A stretch of DNA of 64,000 bases from Agapetus fuscipes. Taxonomy: Eukaryota; Arthropoda; Insecta; Trichoptera; Glossosomatidae. The notes under the pieces are model-generated. The model ran no database searches, was not told the DNA's origin, and saw nothing but the letters and a program-made list of their open reading frames with translations. Location of the stretch: positions 124,001-188,000 of the forward strand of contig OX637340.1 in the NCBI GenBank assembly GCA_951799405.1, given 5' to 3'. Shown here in pieces: positions 31,100 to 42,689 of the stretch (position 1 is the first letter of the stretch; every line of letters starts with the position of its first letter). The translations under genes and the position numbers were made by a program.

Positions 31100-31499
31100 T
31101 TATGAATCATAATCGATTTTGTAACATGTGCAGAAAAGTTGTTCTTTTTAAATTTTCGTGACGCGTAGTCAATGCTATTTTAAATCGTTGGCTGCTACGC
31201 AGAGGGTGCGAATAGTGCTCTCGCGTAGAACATTGTCGGCTATCTACGGAAGCGGATAGCAACGACACTCGCTACGATACTAGCAGACATATGAATGGGA
31301 AATATCTATCGAATGGGACAACGTTACCTTGAAACTTCTCCTCGGAATAGTCCACAATAAGGAGGCAGATGGAGAAACTGATACCTATTGGGCGAACGGT
31401 TATTAGAAGTTACATTTGGTGTAAGTATTGGAATACGGGTATATTCAAAATTTCAATACATAGACGGAAATTTAAAGATTTAAGCTATTTTTAGCAAAG

Positions 31500-31670
31500 A
31501 TTGTTTGACATTTATGATAAAGTTTGTAAACACATACCTGATGATGACCTTCTAGGTCGAAAACGCGTTTGTAACTTATTCTAAAGATTGTAATCTTTTT
31601 AAATATATTTGTGTGAAAATAAACAGTGTTTCTGAATTCCTTCAAAATTGTAAACTAAAACATAAATATG
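31500..31670 (+). mobile_element. PLE terminal fragment (family D)
   Basis: A hammerhead motif is followed by the TTATTCTAAAGATTGTAATC block and GTGAAAATAAACAGTGTTTC, as in the PLE end at 47290-47360. Confidence 0.6.
31530..31578 (+). ncRNA. hammerhead ribozyme motif, PLE type (D)
   Basis: Core CTGATGA (31538-31544), stem II GACCT/AGGTC with loop TCT, GAA (31559-31561), palindromic helix III AACGCGTT, T31570 as cleavage nucleotide. Stem I is short (TAC/GTA). Confidence 0.6.
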
Positions 31671-32920
31671 AGTATGCTTGCGCTTACATATTATGTTACA
31701 TGCATGCATAAGAAGAAAAGAAAACATCATTGAAATAAAATTAAACCAAGAAAGTTTGCCACTTTTTCTTGAAAAGTGTCGAAAATCTTAAAGTGATAAA
31801 ATCAAGATAAATTCAGCAGGCTGAACAGTGAACATGTAGAACGTGGATAGGATTATAAAATAATCAAATATGTCTTGGATAATGTCCTCTCTGGTCCACT
31901 CCAGAATAAGGTGCCAGATAATGTCGAAGCCAACGCAGAAGTCCTGGGAGTAAGGGAACCATGGAGGGAAGCGGTCCAAGACACAGAGTCCTGGAGGATC
32001 GTGGGGCAATAGGCCCTGCGCCTTCAAGATTCGTGAGACGTATTGAGTAAAGAAAGAAACAGAGCAGTCTAATATTAACTTTTTTGTTCAGAAATAATTT
32101 TCTAAACTTTTAAGGTTCCGAATTGCCACATTGCCCCTTCAGTGATAACGTAGGCAAGAAGTTACACTATATGTGTAGCTTATTTGCGTTGCGTTAGTTG
32201 CGTTGATCGACCAATTAATATTAAAGATATAGATAGATCATCAGAGCCGTTTGGTGTGCCAATAAAAGGTGCGCCCTAGAGCATTTTTTTCATACAAACA
32301 AGGTCTTGTAATCGGTTTTCAAGCATCCGCAAGAAAACTAATGTATGGCTCTTTATAACGGATGACATTTTTATCTTAAGTGACATTTTTTCATTGTTTA
32401 CATTTTAGAATTGCTTCATGGCATGTTTGTTCCTATGAAAAGAAACAAACACGTTGGTCTTGTAATGTCTATGTGTTTTATATGAATCGATGTTGAAGTT
32501 TAAACACTGTAAGCCGACTTTGAAATGTTGTACAAATGTAATGGCCTGTAATGCGTTGGTTTGAATTTATAGCTAACCACAAACAAACGGAAAATAAAGT
32601 AAGTGACAAATTAATTAAGTTTTCAATAAGATAATGCCTCTACGCTGGCAGAGGAGCCGCCTTCATTAATAATCCTGGAGCAGCTCTCGTGCGCGGTCCG
32701 CAGTCAAATAATGAGAGAGAAAGTAGACGGGGAGACAAGAGGAGGAGAATTTATGTGACTCCAGGTTGTATGCATATGCACGTATCTGGGAATCTATGAC
32801 TTTATAAAAGACTCAAATAAAATAATTATTTGAATAGAAAATTAACCGTCCATATTTTTTCCATTCATGACTCACCACTGTTTTAGCAAGTTTTGCATCA
32901 GAAAACGATAATTTTTTTAT
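31671..32920. other. stretch without recognisable genes; SINE1 3' scrap
   Basis: At about 32130-32205 the SINE1 3' end is present on the plus strand (GTTACACTATATGTGTAGC, then GCGTTGCGTTAGTTGCG). The rest shows no gene. Confidence 0.45.
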
Positions 32921-32959
32921 TATTCTTTGACTTATGGACTGGTGTGAGGCTGATCAGTC

Positions 32960-35496
32960 TAGAGTGTCCCTTATTTTTCAACTTGAATATTTTTTAACGC
33001 ATAGGGGCTATTTTTTTGCGTATTGCTATAAAACACTCCCTCAGAAAATTTCAGATCATTTGGAGCACAGTAACCCGTGCCGACTTGTATCGGAACATGT
33101 TCATACAATTTATGCTACAGTACAAGCGCGCGGGTGGCACGTTCTCACTTTGTTTTCAGTCAAATGCAATAAATCGTGTTATCAACATGGTTTATTTAAT
33201 TTGAATCATATTTCAGCTTAATAACGAAGTGCTAAAAAAATAATATTCTAAGTTAAAGAGGCACAACACCAAATAACAGGTGACAAATTACCATCAAATC
33301 GTCAAACGAAGGAAGAAAGGTCACGGCAACGCGAAATTGAGGGAAATAAAAGAAAACTTACTGCATGTACTTCACTATATGTTTTCTTACAGAGGATAGA
33401 AGCCAGCTGAACATTACAGACCATCAGGCATCCGTTAAAGTGCTAGGTCTCAGCAAAGACAAATATACAATTAATAAATCTTTCATTCAAATGGTTCTAT
33501 CTGAAATGTGGATGGAATGGCAGAAGCAGCTGCCTGGACATCCCTGCAAGAAAGCATGGATGTCCAGGCATTGCTTTTTGGAGACTGGGTATTCAAGGCG
33601 GTCACTTCAATCATTTGGAATGCTATTCCCGCCTTACGTCTCAAAAGTCACCCCCTCGTCCTATCATATGGACAAGCGCCTTTGCAATGACGCACTGTCA
33701 TAAAAGGTGCTGTATAAATTTTGTACTTCAAGCTATAAAAACGGATTTGTAAAATCATGGTCCTGATATAGCAATTGTTAATTGGGATGGGACAGTGTTC
33801 CGTGAATTATAGACTGCAGGAATTCTTAGGAAGAGCGATTACCGGTCGTTGATTTTTTTCGATGCTAAAGAAAAACTTCTTGTTGTTCCAAAACTAGATA
33901 GTTCTTCTGGTAAAGATCAGGCCATGGCTTTTTAAGCTCGTTTCATGATAGGGACCTTAGTGACTAGATGCGAATAATGTGCTGTGACACTTCAGCTTCT
34001 AGTGTTGGACTAATGTTGGAATTTTGGACAAAAGTTGGAATGAGAGGTATTATTGTTTGCTTGTCGCCAACATGTTTATAAACTCGTCTTAACAAATGTG
34101 TTTGAAGCAAAAATACCTCAAATTACTATAAATACTGATATTTCACTGTTTTATAAATTAAAAGATAATTGGAATAATATTGATTCTACTGACATCCAAA
34201 CTTGCCCAAATTTGTGAAACAATATATCAGTGATTGAGAAATTGATCAATTAGTAGTGTTTTATAAGCATGAAATATAAAAGTTTATTGTACGAGATAAG
34301 TACCGTGAACTGATAGAACTACACATCATGTTTTTGGGTGGTCATGAGAATAAACCTGAAAATAAAGCCTCCTGATGCTTTGCATTAAGCGCGGAGGATG
34401 GCAAGAGCTATTTACTCTTCGGAGATATGTTGCAGTCTTTATTTAAAATGAGCACAAAGAAAATACAAGTCCTTAGAGATATTTGCTCATATATTACCAC
34501 TGTTTATGTGAAACTCTAGGTTCAGTGTAGTTTGGCAGTTAAAGGACCTCATCAAGATTTGTGATTTTTTAAAGTTTTGAAGGGTTATGAGAAAATTGGA
34601 ACAGTTATTTCTCAAGTAGCCTTGAAGAAGTTTTGTCAGCTCTTATGGTATTTGTCAGATGAAATAGCAGTTTCATCAATCTTTGATGATTTGGTGGAAG
34701 ATGAAAAAAAGAAAACTAAAAAGCAAACTTTTGCTAATTTAGAGAGGAAAAGTTCTTGCTAATTACAAAAGAGGTTTAGTCCATCTTAAGAAAAAATATC
34801 AATATCTTTATACGGTACATATAAAATCATCAGTTCTTTTAGTACATTTTTCTAATTATGTATTGATTGTAATGGTATTTTATTATTTGTAATGTTTCAC
34901 ATAAAACTTTGGATCAGTTTATGTATTCCTCAAGCAAAAAACTATATTTTCAAGATTGTAAATTGAAAGGACTTTCCTTCAAGATAGCGTCTCGTCGTGG
35001 AATTAAAATGTTATTTTAAAGGAAAGAAAATTTACCTTTGTTAAAGCAATCAACGATACTGCAGAAAATTTGTGAAAAGAATGAAGATTTTTTTGGCGAA
35101 ATAACGACCAAGGAAGAACAGAAGCAGTGCCATTTACGCTGCGTTCAGTATACAAAAAACTGTATTTTTACTGCAAAAAGAAGACGCTGAAGAGAAAATA
35201 TCTTAATCAAAAGGATCTGTTTTTTTTGCTTTTAATATATTTCCCCATCATTCACAGATATTTTGGCTTATTTTGACACTTAAGAATCATTATAAAAATT
35301 TGAATACCATCATATCTAGAAGAAGTAAATTTCTCTTATTTTGAAAAACTTTGAGGCCTCGTCGGCACGGGTTAGAATCATCGTACAAATATGAAATTTT
35401 GTATCTGAATAGTTTATAGTAATTGTAAAAAAGTTAGAGGGTATGCGTTTTCAAAATCAAAAAAAAATTTTTTTTGGCCATATAAGGGACACTCTA
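32960..35496 (+). mobile_element. decayed hAT-like DNA transposon
   Basis: 15-bp terminal inverted repeats TAGAGTGTCCCTTAT (32960-32974) and its complement (35482-35496). CTGATCA occurs on both sides, consistent with a 7-8-bp target duplication, although two extra bases sit on the left. The interior holds a transposase relic broken by many stops. Superfamily is judged from duplication length and a cysteine-histidine motif. Confidence 0.75.
33365..34765 (+). pseudogene. transposase relic of the hAT-like element
   Basis: Reading through several stops and frame changes, segments recall an invertebrate transposase family: AIVNWDGTVFREL, then KEKLLVVPKLDSSSGKDQAM, a MCCDTSASSVG segment (33975-34010) that could hold a catalytic Asp, and LLFACRQHVYKLVLTNVFEA (about 34050-34110), which contains the Cys-x-x-His motif expected in hAT-type transposases. 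Later segments include HWMARAIYS-like residues near 34390. At least ten stops are visible, so the gene is dead. The family identification is from memory of similar invertebrate proteins and should be confirmed by a profile search. Confidence 0.6.
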
Positions 35497-35799
35497 CTGA
35501 TCACCCATACTGTAAAAAATGGTTCACTATCCAATGCTTTTCCCGTTTCAGAGAAGGTCGGCAAAAGTTGCAGGGTTTATGTTGACTTGAGGTTTGGACT
35601 TTAATTTGTAAGCGCGAAATTACACGTGCCTGCTTGTGAGCATGAATTGAAACTGAATTTTAAATGATACAATATCTCTTTGCAACTAAGATTGTAGATT
35701 ATGGATATGAACGGAAATGCTTTTCTTACGAGTATATTTGAGGTACGAAAAAGTTATAAAAAAAAATGTTTAAATATTAATCATGTTCAGTCTATTAAT

Positions 35800-36060
35800 C
35801 CGGTCGATAGTTCAGGTGGTAGAGTGCTTGCATTCCATGCCGAAAGCTCGGGTTCGAATCCCACCGAGGGTGTCAGAAATGATTTCCCGTTTCGGTGTTT
35901 ATTTCAAACCCCAAAACAAAATACCGGCAAGGTTTACTCAGCCTTCACAAGAAATGAGTACCAGCACTCTCGGGAGCTGGGAAACCTCCACTTCAACTGA
36001 AGTGGTTGGCCTAAGGCCGGCCCCCTTACCTGTAAAAATAAATAAGTTCAACTCGCCACT
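35800..36060 (+). mobile_element. SINE1 copy
   Basis: The tRNA-like head (ATAGTTCAGGTGGTAGAGTG, B box GGTTCGAATCC) and the body match 24-351, but this copy stops near 36060, lacking the 3' part. Confidence 0.8.
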
Positions 36061-36289
36061 CAGAGTAGAAAACAAACCATTAACAAATGGGAGACATTGA
36101 TGTTAATTATTATTTTCTTATTTTATATGTGTAACTTTGTGGCGTATTTATTTAAAATCTTTTTGACATATAAGTACTTTCAAGATATCAACAGCTTTGT
36201 CTATCTGGCGCAAAATGTCTCGGTGTGTGCCAATATATTTAAAACTTAAAATAGCATCATCATTATCTACTGACCGGTGAATTTGAAAG

Positions 36290-36905
36290 AAGAGTAATGA
36301 AGGGCAGGTGTGTACTGGGTGCCACAGCTTGTATCGCCAAAAATCAAAACATATCTAAAAATGCTCGATTGGCGGTACGCAGTGGCATACTTTTACCCAC
36401 CTTGATGTATGGAAGCGAGGCCTGGACGGTGAATGAAAGTGAAATTAGTAAAGTCCATACTGTTGAAATGGACTTTCTAAGACTGACTCTGGAGGAAATA
36501 AAAGAAGTATGTAAGGATAGAAAGAAATGGCGGTTGATCTGTGATGTTGGCGGCTGGGGTTTGGTAAAGTAAAATTGGTTTTATGATTTAGTTTTTTATG
36601 TCCATGTATATATTGTTATTTATTGATTTAAAAAAAATGTAATTTGTCATGTATGTTCCTTGACTTATAGGTTGTTATGCGGCTGACCACCCATACTGTA
36701 AAAAATTGGTTCACTTTGCCAATGTCACCCCTGTTTCAGGGAAGGACGGCAAGAGTTGCAAGGCTTATTTCATTTGAGATTGGGTTTTTATATTGTAGGT
36801 CCACATGCGGCATGTGTTTGCGCGAAATTATACATATCTGCTTGTGGGAATGCATTTAATATAAATCTTAAATGATATATATCTTTGCAGCTTAGATTAG
36901 ATAAG
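36290..36905 (+). pseudogene. RTE-B LINE with internal deletion
   Basis: The coding part (ARLAVRSGILLPTLMYGSEA, then AWTVNESEISKVHTVEMDF) jumps directly to LTLEEIKEVCKDRKKWRL, losing the WFGHM and GRPRK segments. The 3' UTR and GATTAGATAAGATTA tail follow. Confidence 0.82.
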
Positions 36906-37156
36906 ATTATCTAAAAAAAAATGTACACGGCGACAAACTGTTTCATAAATAACTTATATGTAATGCACCTTCTTCAGTGCTACACAGTACTGTGTTCGCT
37001 TAACAATAATGAAGCAGCGCTCATTGTCCACACAAGGGTAGCACACTAGAACAAGGTGCAGGGATGACCAAACAGAAACAACGCTTAGGGGAGGAGCGAT
37101 ACCATCTCTAATTGTCTGATAAACGCCAACAGCGAATAAACAACGGACACCGGAGC

Positions 37157-37668
37157 GATAGAAGCGGCGAAGTGGCGGTGCAGGGATGAGTCAAGTAGGA
37201 ATGAAGAGATAGAAGCGGCGAAGTGGCGGTGCAGGGATGAGTCAAGTAGGAATGAAGAGATAGAAGCGGCGAAGTGGCGGTGCAGGGATGAGTCAAGTAG
37301 GAATGAAGAGATAGAAGCGGCGAAGTGGCGGTGCAGGGATGAGTCAAGTAGGAATGAAGAGATAGAAGCGGCGAAGTGGCGGTGCAGGGATGAGTCAAGT
37401 AGGAATGAAGAGATAGAAGCGGCGAAGTGGCGGTGCAGGGATGAGTCAAGTAGGAATGAAGAGATAGAAGCGGCGAAGTGGCGGTGCAGGGATGAGTCAA
37501 GTAGGAATGAAGAGATAGAAGCGGCGAAGTGGCGGTGCAGGGATGAGTCAAGTAGGAATGAAGAGATAGAAGCGGCGAAGTGGCGGTGTAGGGATGAGTC
37601 AAGTAGGAATGAAGAGATAGAAGCGGCGAAGTGGCGGTGCAGGGATGAGTCAAGTAGGAATGAAGAGA
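37157..37668 (+). repeat. 51-bp minisatellite, ten copies
   Basis: The unit begins GATAGAAGCGGCGAAGTGGC and is repeated ten times with only one or two substitutions in the copies read. Because 51 is a multiple of three, the minus strand stays open (37108-37653) as THPCTATSPLLSLHSYL repeats. That frame has no other coding feature and is taken as a by-product. The array sits between two RTE-B tails. Confidence 0.95.
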
Positions 37669-37764
37669 TTTATGTGTAACTAGAATAAAATTGTAATTAG
37701 TGAAGCAAATTTAAAGGTCGTGATAAAATAAATTAATGTGTTAATTCAGTAAAGAGTTGTTCAG

Positions 37765-38028
37765 TTGTTCCTTGACTTATAGGTTGTTATGCGGCTGACC
37801 ACCCATAATGTAAAAATTGGTTCACTTTGCCAATGTCACCTCTGTTTCAGGGAAGGACGGCAAGAGTTGCAAGGCTTATGTTCATTTGAGATTGGGTTTT
37901 TATATTGTAGGTCCACATGCGGCATGTGTTAGCGCGAAATTATACATATCTGCTTGTGGGAATGCATTTAATATAAAACTTAAATGATATATATCTTTGC
38001 AGCTTAGATTAGATTAGATTAGATTAGA
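37765..38028 (+). mobile_element. RTE-B 3' UTR copy
   Basis: From GACTTATAGGTTGTTATGCG to a (GATTA)n tail. It is very close to the copy at 36660-36905, sharing the GGTTGTTATGCGG variant. Confidence 0.8.
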
Positions 38029-38164
38029 AAACGCAAGTTTATTTTTGAGACACATGCGATGAGTCAGAATTTTAAAATTTTGTTCGAATATTTTTTGAAA
38101 TTTGAGTATTATTTTATTTTATTTTAAAAAACCACACAATTTGAATTCACTTATTGCCTTTTAA

Positions 38165-38357
38165 GTCGGTCTTATGGCCGCGGGTATCAAGACAGGTTAT
38201 TTGGAACCGGATAACGCTGGTTCGAATCCCGCGACGATAACTTCGACCCTGGTTCAACAGATGCCACAAGCTTCTGCTTTCGCATGAAGACAACTAGCCA
38301 GGCAAAATAGGTTGGTGGATTGCATTCCTTTCCACAAATCTATTAAAAAAAAAAAAA
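38165..38357 (+). mobile_element. SINE3, tRNA-derived, with poly(A)
   Basis: A head with the B box GGTTCGAATCCCG is followed by ATAACTTCGACCCTGGTTCA and GATTGCATTCC, then a run of about 17 A. A second copy is at 60440-60641. Confidence 0.7.
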
Positions 38358-39572
38358 AAAACACTTCGCTTCAAAAAGACATCCTCAGAAGTTTTTTTTT
38401 TTAATTTTTGAGCGTACTTTTCTTTAGAGTCTTGGCACATTAAATTATGCTCATGATACACCAGTGATTGATCAACATCAAATAACCCGAAAAAAAGGCA
38501 TCTACAATCAGTCTGTCCTTCGTCGTGCAGAAAATGCGCCTCTTGAAGACGTTGGTTATATTGCCAGCAAAACGTCGAGAATAATGTATGTTTGCCGTAA
38601 AAGAATCGTAGCTCCGATAAAAAAATCCATAATGGATGCTATTTTTCAATTGAGGGTTAGAATTACTTAAGCCTTTAAAAATAGTATGGAAACCACAAGA
38701 AGCCTGTTTTTCTACTACTGCTGCGGACGTAATGCATTTTGAAAAACAATATGTTTGAAAATGATCTACATTTTTTTGAAACTATATTCTTCGTTACTAA
38801 ATAAGAGAGAAGAAATTATAGAAATACATTCCTTAAAAGTCATGGCGAACAAGAAACTGTGTAAACATTTTGAATTACCGGTGAAAGTACGGTGAAAGTT
38901 CGTTTATTTGTAAAAGTCTGTGTACACGATAAACTTGTAACAAATTGATGACAATTTGTAACGTTTTACGATTGAATCTCGCTACTCACAATAAATCAAA
39001 GTTTATAAAATTGAACGTGTAAAGAATTTAGAATAATTTTCCGGCACGTCAAAGTTTTTGCGATGGCGACGCGTACTTTTTCCTCTCTTTCATTTCAAAG
39101 TAAACGGAGCTCGTAATAATGCTTGTGAAAAATCTCCATGTCTCAGGGGAGGGGTTGGGGGAGGTAGGGAGAGGGGGAGGGAATCAATCAAAAATCCCAT
39201 CACGTATGAAAAATTAGTAAGGGAAGAAATCAGCGATGTGTTTTATAAGACATACAAATATGTCATAAGATTCTTTTTTATTTATACAACGAACTTTTCA
39301 TGTGTTGAAAACAAGTCATCTAAAACGTTATTTATGAGCAATGTATTAATGCACTTCTAGTTTTATAAAAAAAACTTTACATCATCAGGCACAAATTATC
39401 ACCGGATTTTACATGAATTGACAGAGAAATTGTGACAAAAGGTAAACCAATATTTTATTATTTGTTGATAAGGACCATTTGTCAACGACGATACCATGTT
39501 GAAAGCACCATTGGGCAAGGATTCTACCTGGATGGGTGATCGCTCAGGTACACCTCGTGTTGTTGGCATTTC
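38358..39572. other. stretch without recognisable genes
   Basis: Short frames at 38464-38670 and 39058-39360 have no recognisable similarity. A purine-rich GGGGAGGGGTTGGGGGAGG tract lies near 39146-39180. Confidence 0.3.
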
Positions 39573-39860
39573 TTGGACCGTTCCGTAGTCCAGTGGCAAC
39601 ACTTCGGACTCGTAAATGGAAGGTTGTGGATTCGAATCTCAGCGGAGCACAAAAAATGTACCATTCATATTTGCAAATATGCTCTTCGCTGTGTGAAAAA
39701 TTAATATATCTTTACCAAAGACCGGTCACTAAAGGTACATCCAACCTGACAGCAACTGGATCTTGCTTGAGAATTGGCGCTTTTTACAGCGACGACCAAG
39801 CTCGCAGAGGGCTCTTGAGGTGTTACACACAAAAACAGCGCTCACCAAATAAATCATCCT
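39573..39860 (+). mobile_element. SINE2 copy
   Basis: Starts TTCCGTAGTCCAGTGGCAAC, has B box GGATTCGAATCTC, the GCTCTTCGCTGTG motif and the GGCGCTTTTTACAGCGACG segment. Confidence 0.75.
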
Positions 39861-40344
39861 AAAATTATATTATTATTATTATTCTCTCGAGTAAGTGTAA
39901 CGTTTGCCCGCAGAGAAAAAAAAACAAATTTGTGCGGAGTCCATAACCTGAACGTAAATAAAATATTGGGTTTCAAAAAATATAAAAAAGTAGGTGCAAT
40001 TATTCTGTCACTGGTTTGATTCGAGCTCGGAACTTCCGGTCATAAAGCGGAATTTACCGGTTATCTTGTATCCTCTTGCACGTATGGGGTATCAGGGTGA
40101 TTCATGTCGGGATTAGGGTTGAAATTAAGGCATTCGTGCAGTACGGCGCACAACCAGGAAAATGTCTAAACTTTTCTCATACTAACCGTGTAATTGAAAT
40201 CTGACGTATAAATATATTATATAACGGGAATGTGCACGATGTATGAATGAGTGTAGTAACATACGCCAACAAATGCCATTTTGTAGAGATGATGATTTCT
40301 TGTTTGCCCTCTTTTTTGTATGTTTTACAATTACGATATTTTTT

Positions 40345-40760
40345 CATGGTTATCTGGATGAAATGAAAGAAGTATGTGACGTCCAAAAAATAGTGATTGA
40401 CATGCAGTGTTAGCGGCTACAGCTTTCAATTTTATTGTCAATTTTTACTTGTGTTGTTTGTTTTGTTTTCATGGTTAATAATGCATTTTACATTTGTTTC
40501 TTGACTAACACGTTGGTGTGAGGCTGTCCACTCATACTGTAAATAATTATTCACTTTACCAATTTCCCCCCTGTTTCTGCCATCCATCATCCATGCAAGA
40601 GTTAAAGGCCTGATGATTATTTGAAATTTGATTTTATTTTGCAAGTACATATGCAGCACGTGACAGCACGAACTCTTGTACACATGAATACAATAAAGCG
40701 TGTAATTCAATTGGACATAGACCTTGAAACCGAGTTCGGCAAAAGTGAATCAATTTACAC
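40345..40760 (+). mobile_element. RTE-B relic
   Basis: Diverged coding end (GGATGAAATGAAAGAAGTAT) and 3' UTR with GACTAACACGTTGGTGTGAG, GCACGTGACAGCACGAACTC. Confidence 0.5.
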
Positions 40761-41101
40761 CTGAAATATAAGTAAATCGATCATTTTGACAAACCTACTT
40801 CTTCTTCTTTTAGCGCTACTTCTATTGAAGATCGGCGATCATCATGTCTATTTTAACCTTAGATGTTGCGGCTCGAAACAGGGAAATGGTGCTTATGTTG
40901 AACCATTGTCTCAGGTTTTTTCAGCCGCATTCCTGAGTAGATCTTTAAGTTCCAAATGAACCGACGCAACCCTACATGTCTTTTAACTTTTTCCGGCGTT
41001 TTTTAGTTTTGCGTCCTACGTATCCCATACGTTAGGATATGGTGTACTATTAGGATTAAATGGTTTGTGAGCGAGAAGATAGGATGTCCGATTCCTTTCA
41101 G

Positions 41102-41258
41102 TACCCCAAGTATACACCTTTACGAATAAACTCACCATAGCGTTTCATAAAAAAATATTGAAAACTAAAACGTTTCCCAAGAGCGCTGTTTTGGTTACGG
41201 TACATTTTTTGTTTGAGTTTAAACATAAAGTTTTACACTTTGCGTACAGACTGGGGTA
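41102..41258. mobile_element. MITE relic
   Basis: TACCCCA-type inverted ends around a CCATAGCGTTT...GAAAACTAAAACG core shared with relics at 7975-8090, 17810-17880 and the better-preserved 60849-61012. Confidence 0.45.
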
Positions 41259-41486
41259 ATTTTATCTCCGATACCCTGTGGTAACCCTGTGAGACGTGCG
41301 GATGACAAAAGGGAGCGGCAGGGTTAAACAATAAGGGTTCTTCTTATTCAATTTTTTTAGAGAAATAAAATGATAACGAAGTGAAATCTTTAAATAGACT
41401 CACCGGAAACTTACGGAAGGCGGTTGAATATTTAGAAACACCAGTAATTATGCAACCAATATTCCTTTATCGTTATATTTATAGAT

Positions 41487-41900
41487 TGTCGGAAAGACAC
41501 TGAATGATAGACTTCACAATAATTGAGTGATGAACGAGTGTGGTATAAAAGAGAATATGAGAATGAAAGTACAAAAACACACGATGAGATGGTTTGAACA
41601 TCTTAAAAGAATGGATGATGAACGACTAACGAAGAAAGTGTACAAAGGGAAAGAGGAAATGAAGCGTGGAAGGGGAAGACCAAGGAAGGAATGGATAGAC
41701 TATATAGGTGAGGTTGCGAAGGAATGGAACCTTGAGAGTGAGAAAAATAGAGGAGTATGTATGAGGAAAGTGATGAATGGCGAAGAGATGAAAGAGGTAT
41801 GCAAGGATAGAAAAAAAGTGGAGACACATCTGCGGAGGTACCGGCCAACCCTAGTAGAACGACAGGATATAGTAACAGCATATACACACATAGATAATAT
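41487..41900 (+). pseudogene. RTE LINE, C-terminal coding fragment
   Basis: An open stretch (about 41490-41880) encodes RWFEHLKRMDDERLTKKVY, RGRGRPRKEWIDYIGEV and EEMKEVCKDRKKVETHLRRY, matching residues about 941-1024 of the intact LINE at 22208. It is 5'-truncated and its 3' end lacks the RTE-B 3' UTR, so it belongs to a third RTE subfamily or to RTE-A. Confidence 0.8.
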
Positions 41901-42359
41901 ATACTCCATAGAATCTATAGATTGTTACATATACGTAACATACTTTTTGATCGTCCGATCAGCTGTTAACCTGCGGACATGGTGAATCGCTATGCTATTA
42001 TATAAATATCGAAGTAGTGAGACTGTATTGTGTATACCCTGAACTTCTTTTAATGAAAATATTGATGGGTATACCTACCTACATTTTAAAGTTAATTCAG
42101 TGTCCATCAATTCAAACTTAAAAAATAGCAAATTGAAACAATAAAAAAATGTTCATACTTGCTTTAAATTAAATTATTTGAACGAATTTTCCATAGTACA
42201 AGGAATGTACGATGTTGTTTTTCGTTATTTCTTTGTACTTTTTAACAGAGGCGGCTCCTCAATAAAAATGTTGGCAGTTCATAATTTTCGCAATTTCATT
42301 TTTTCTTGTATTTTTTTTACTTTGAATGGAATTGCAAGAAATACGTACCTAAATATATA

Positions 42360-42560
42360 TTGTTTTATTTAGTTATTAAAAAAACTGTTTTATTTTCACT
42401 TTTTTTTATTATTTTTTTAAAGGACACAAACGTTTTCGACTACACAGTAGTCATCATCAGGTCTGTGTTCTTTAAAAAAATATTAATAAAAAGTGAAAAT
42501 AAAACAGTTTTTTTAATAACTAAATAAAGATGAATTTTCATAGTGTTAATACACCAACCA
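42360..42560 (-). mobile_element. PLE inverted-end hairpin (family E)
   Basis: Arms 42360-42427 and 42461-42529 (TTTAGTTATTAAAAAAACTG and its complement) flank a hammerhead motif at the centre, so the transcript could fold with stem I extended along the whole arm. The GAATTTTCATAGTGTTAATA end motif follows. Confidence 0.75.
42421..42470 (-). ncRNA. hammerhead ribozyme motif, PLE type (E)
   Basis: Minus strand: core CTGATGA (42454-42460), stem II GACTAC/GTAGTC with loop TGT, GAA, palindromic helix III AACGTT, cleavage nucleotide U, then GTGT, which can pair with ACAC upstream of the core. Confidence 0.6.
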
Positions 42561-42689
42561 TCCAAAATATATTGTTTTATTTACTTATACACGAGTAGGT
42601 AAGTACCTACACCCGTTTTGGTGCATAACAAATAAGCGTATTTTAAGCTCGTACTTACAGTTACATATTTGAAATGGAAATCCATCCGT

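Larger units (their letters stand above)
28116..31103 (-). mobile_element. DEK-carrying non-autonomous LTR retrotransposon
   Basis: A 2,980-bp element (28120-31099) bounded by two 454-bp LTRs and a TTAT duplication (28116-28119, 31100-31103). In element orientation: LTR, a PBS-like TGGTGTCGGTGTGAAG one base after the LTR, a 371-bp leader, one 566-codon ORF, then a polypurine tract (AAGGGGGGGA) overlapping the stop, and LTR. There is no protease, RT, RNase H or integrase. The ORF fuses retroelement gag and 3' sequences to a DEK-like host protein. I see no difference between the two LTRs, so the insertion looks recent. The TTAT also occurs by chance at the inner border of the left LTR. Confidence 0.92.
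32925..35702 (+). mobile_element. RTE-B 3' UTR copy split by a hAT-like transposon
   Basis: The RTE-B 3' UTR starts at 32925 (GACTTATGGACTGGTGTGAG), breaks at CTGATCA (about 32950) and resumes at 35497 with CTGATCACCCATACTG, ending in its usual TTGCAACTAAGATTGTAG tail at 35702. Confidence 0.8.

Noticed and set aside
37108..37653. 181-residue repeat protein on the minus strand
   Set aside because: The frame exists only because the minisatellite unit is 51 bp. No start context or conserved flanks.
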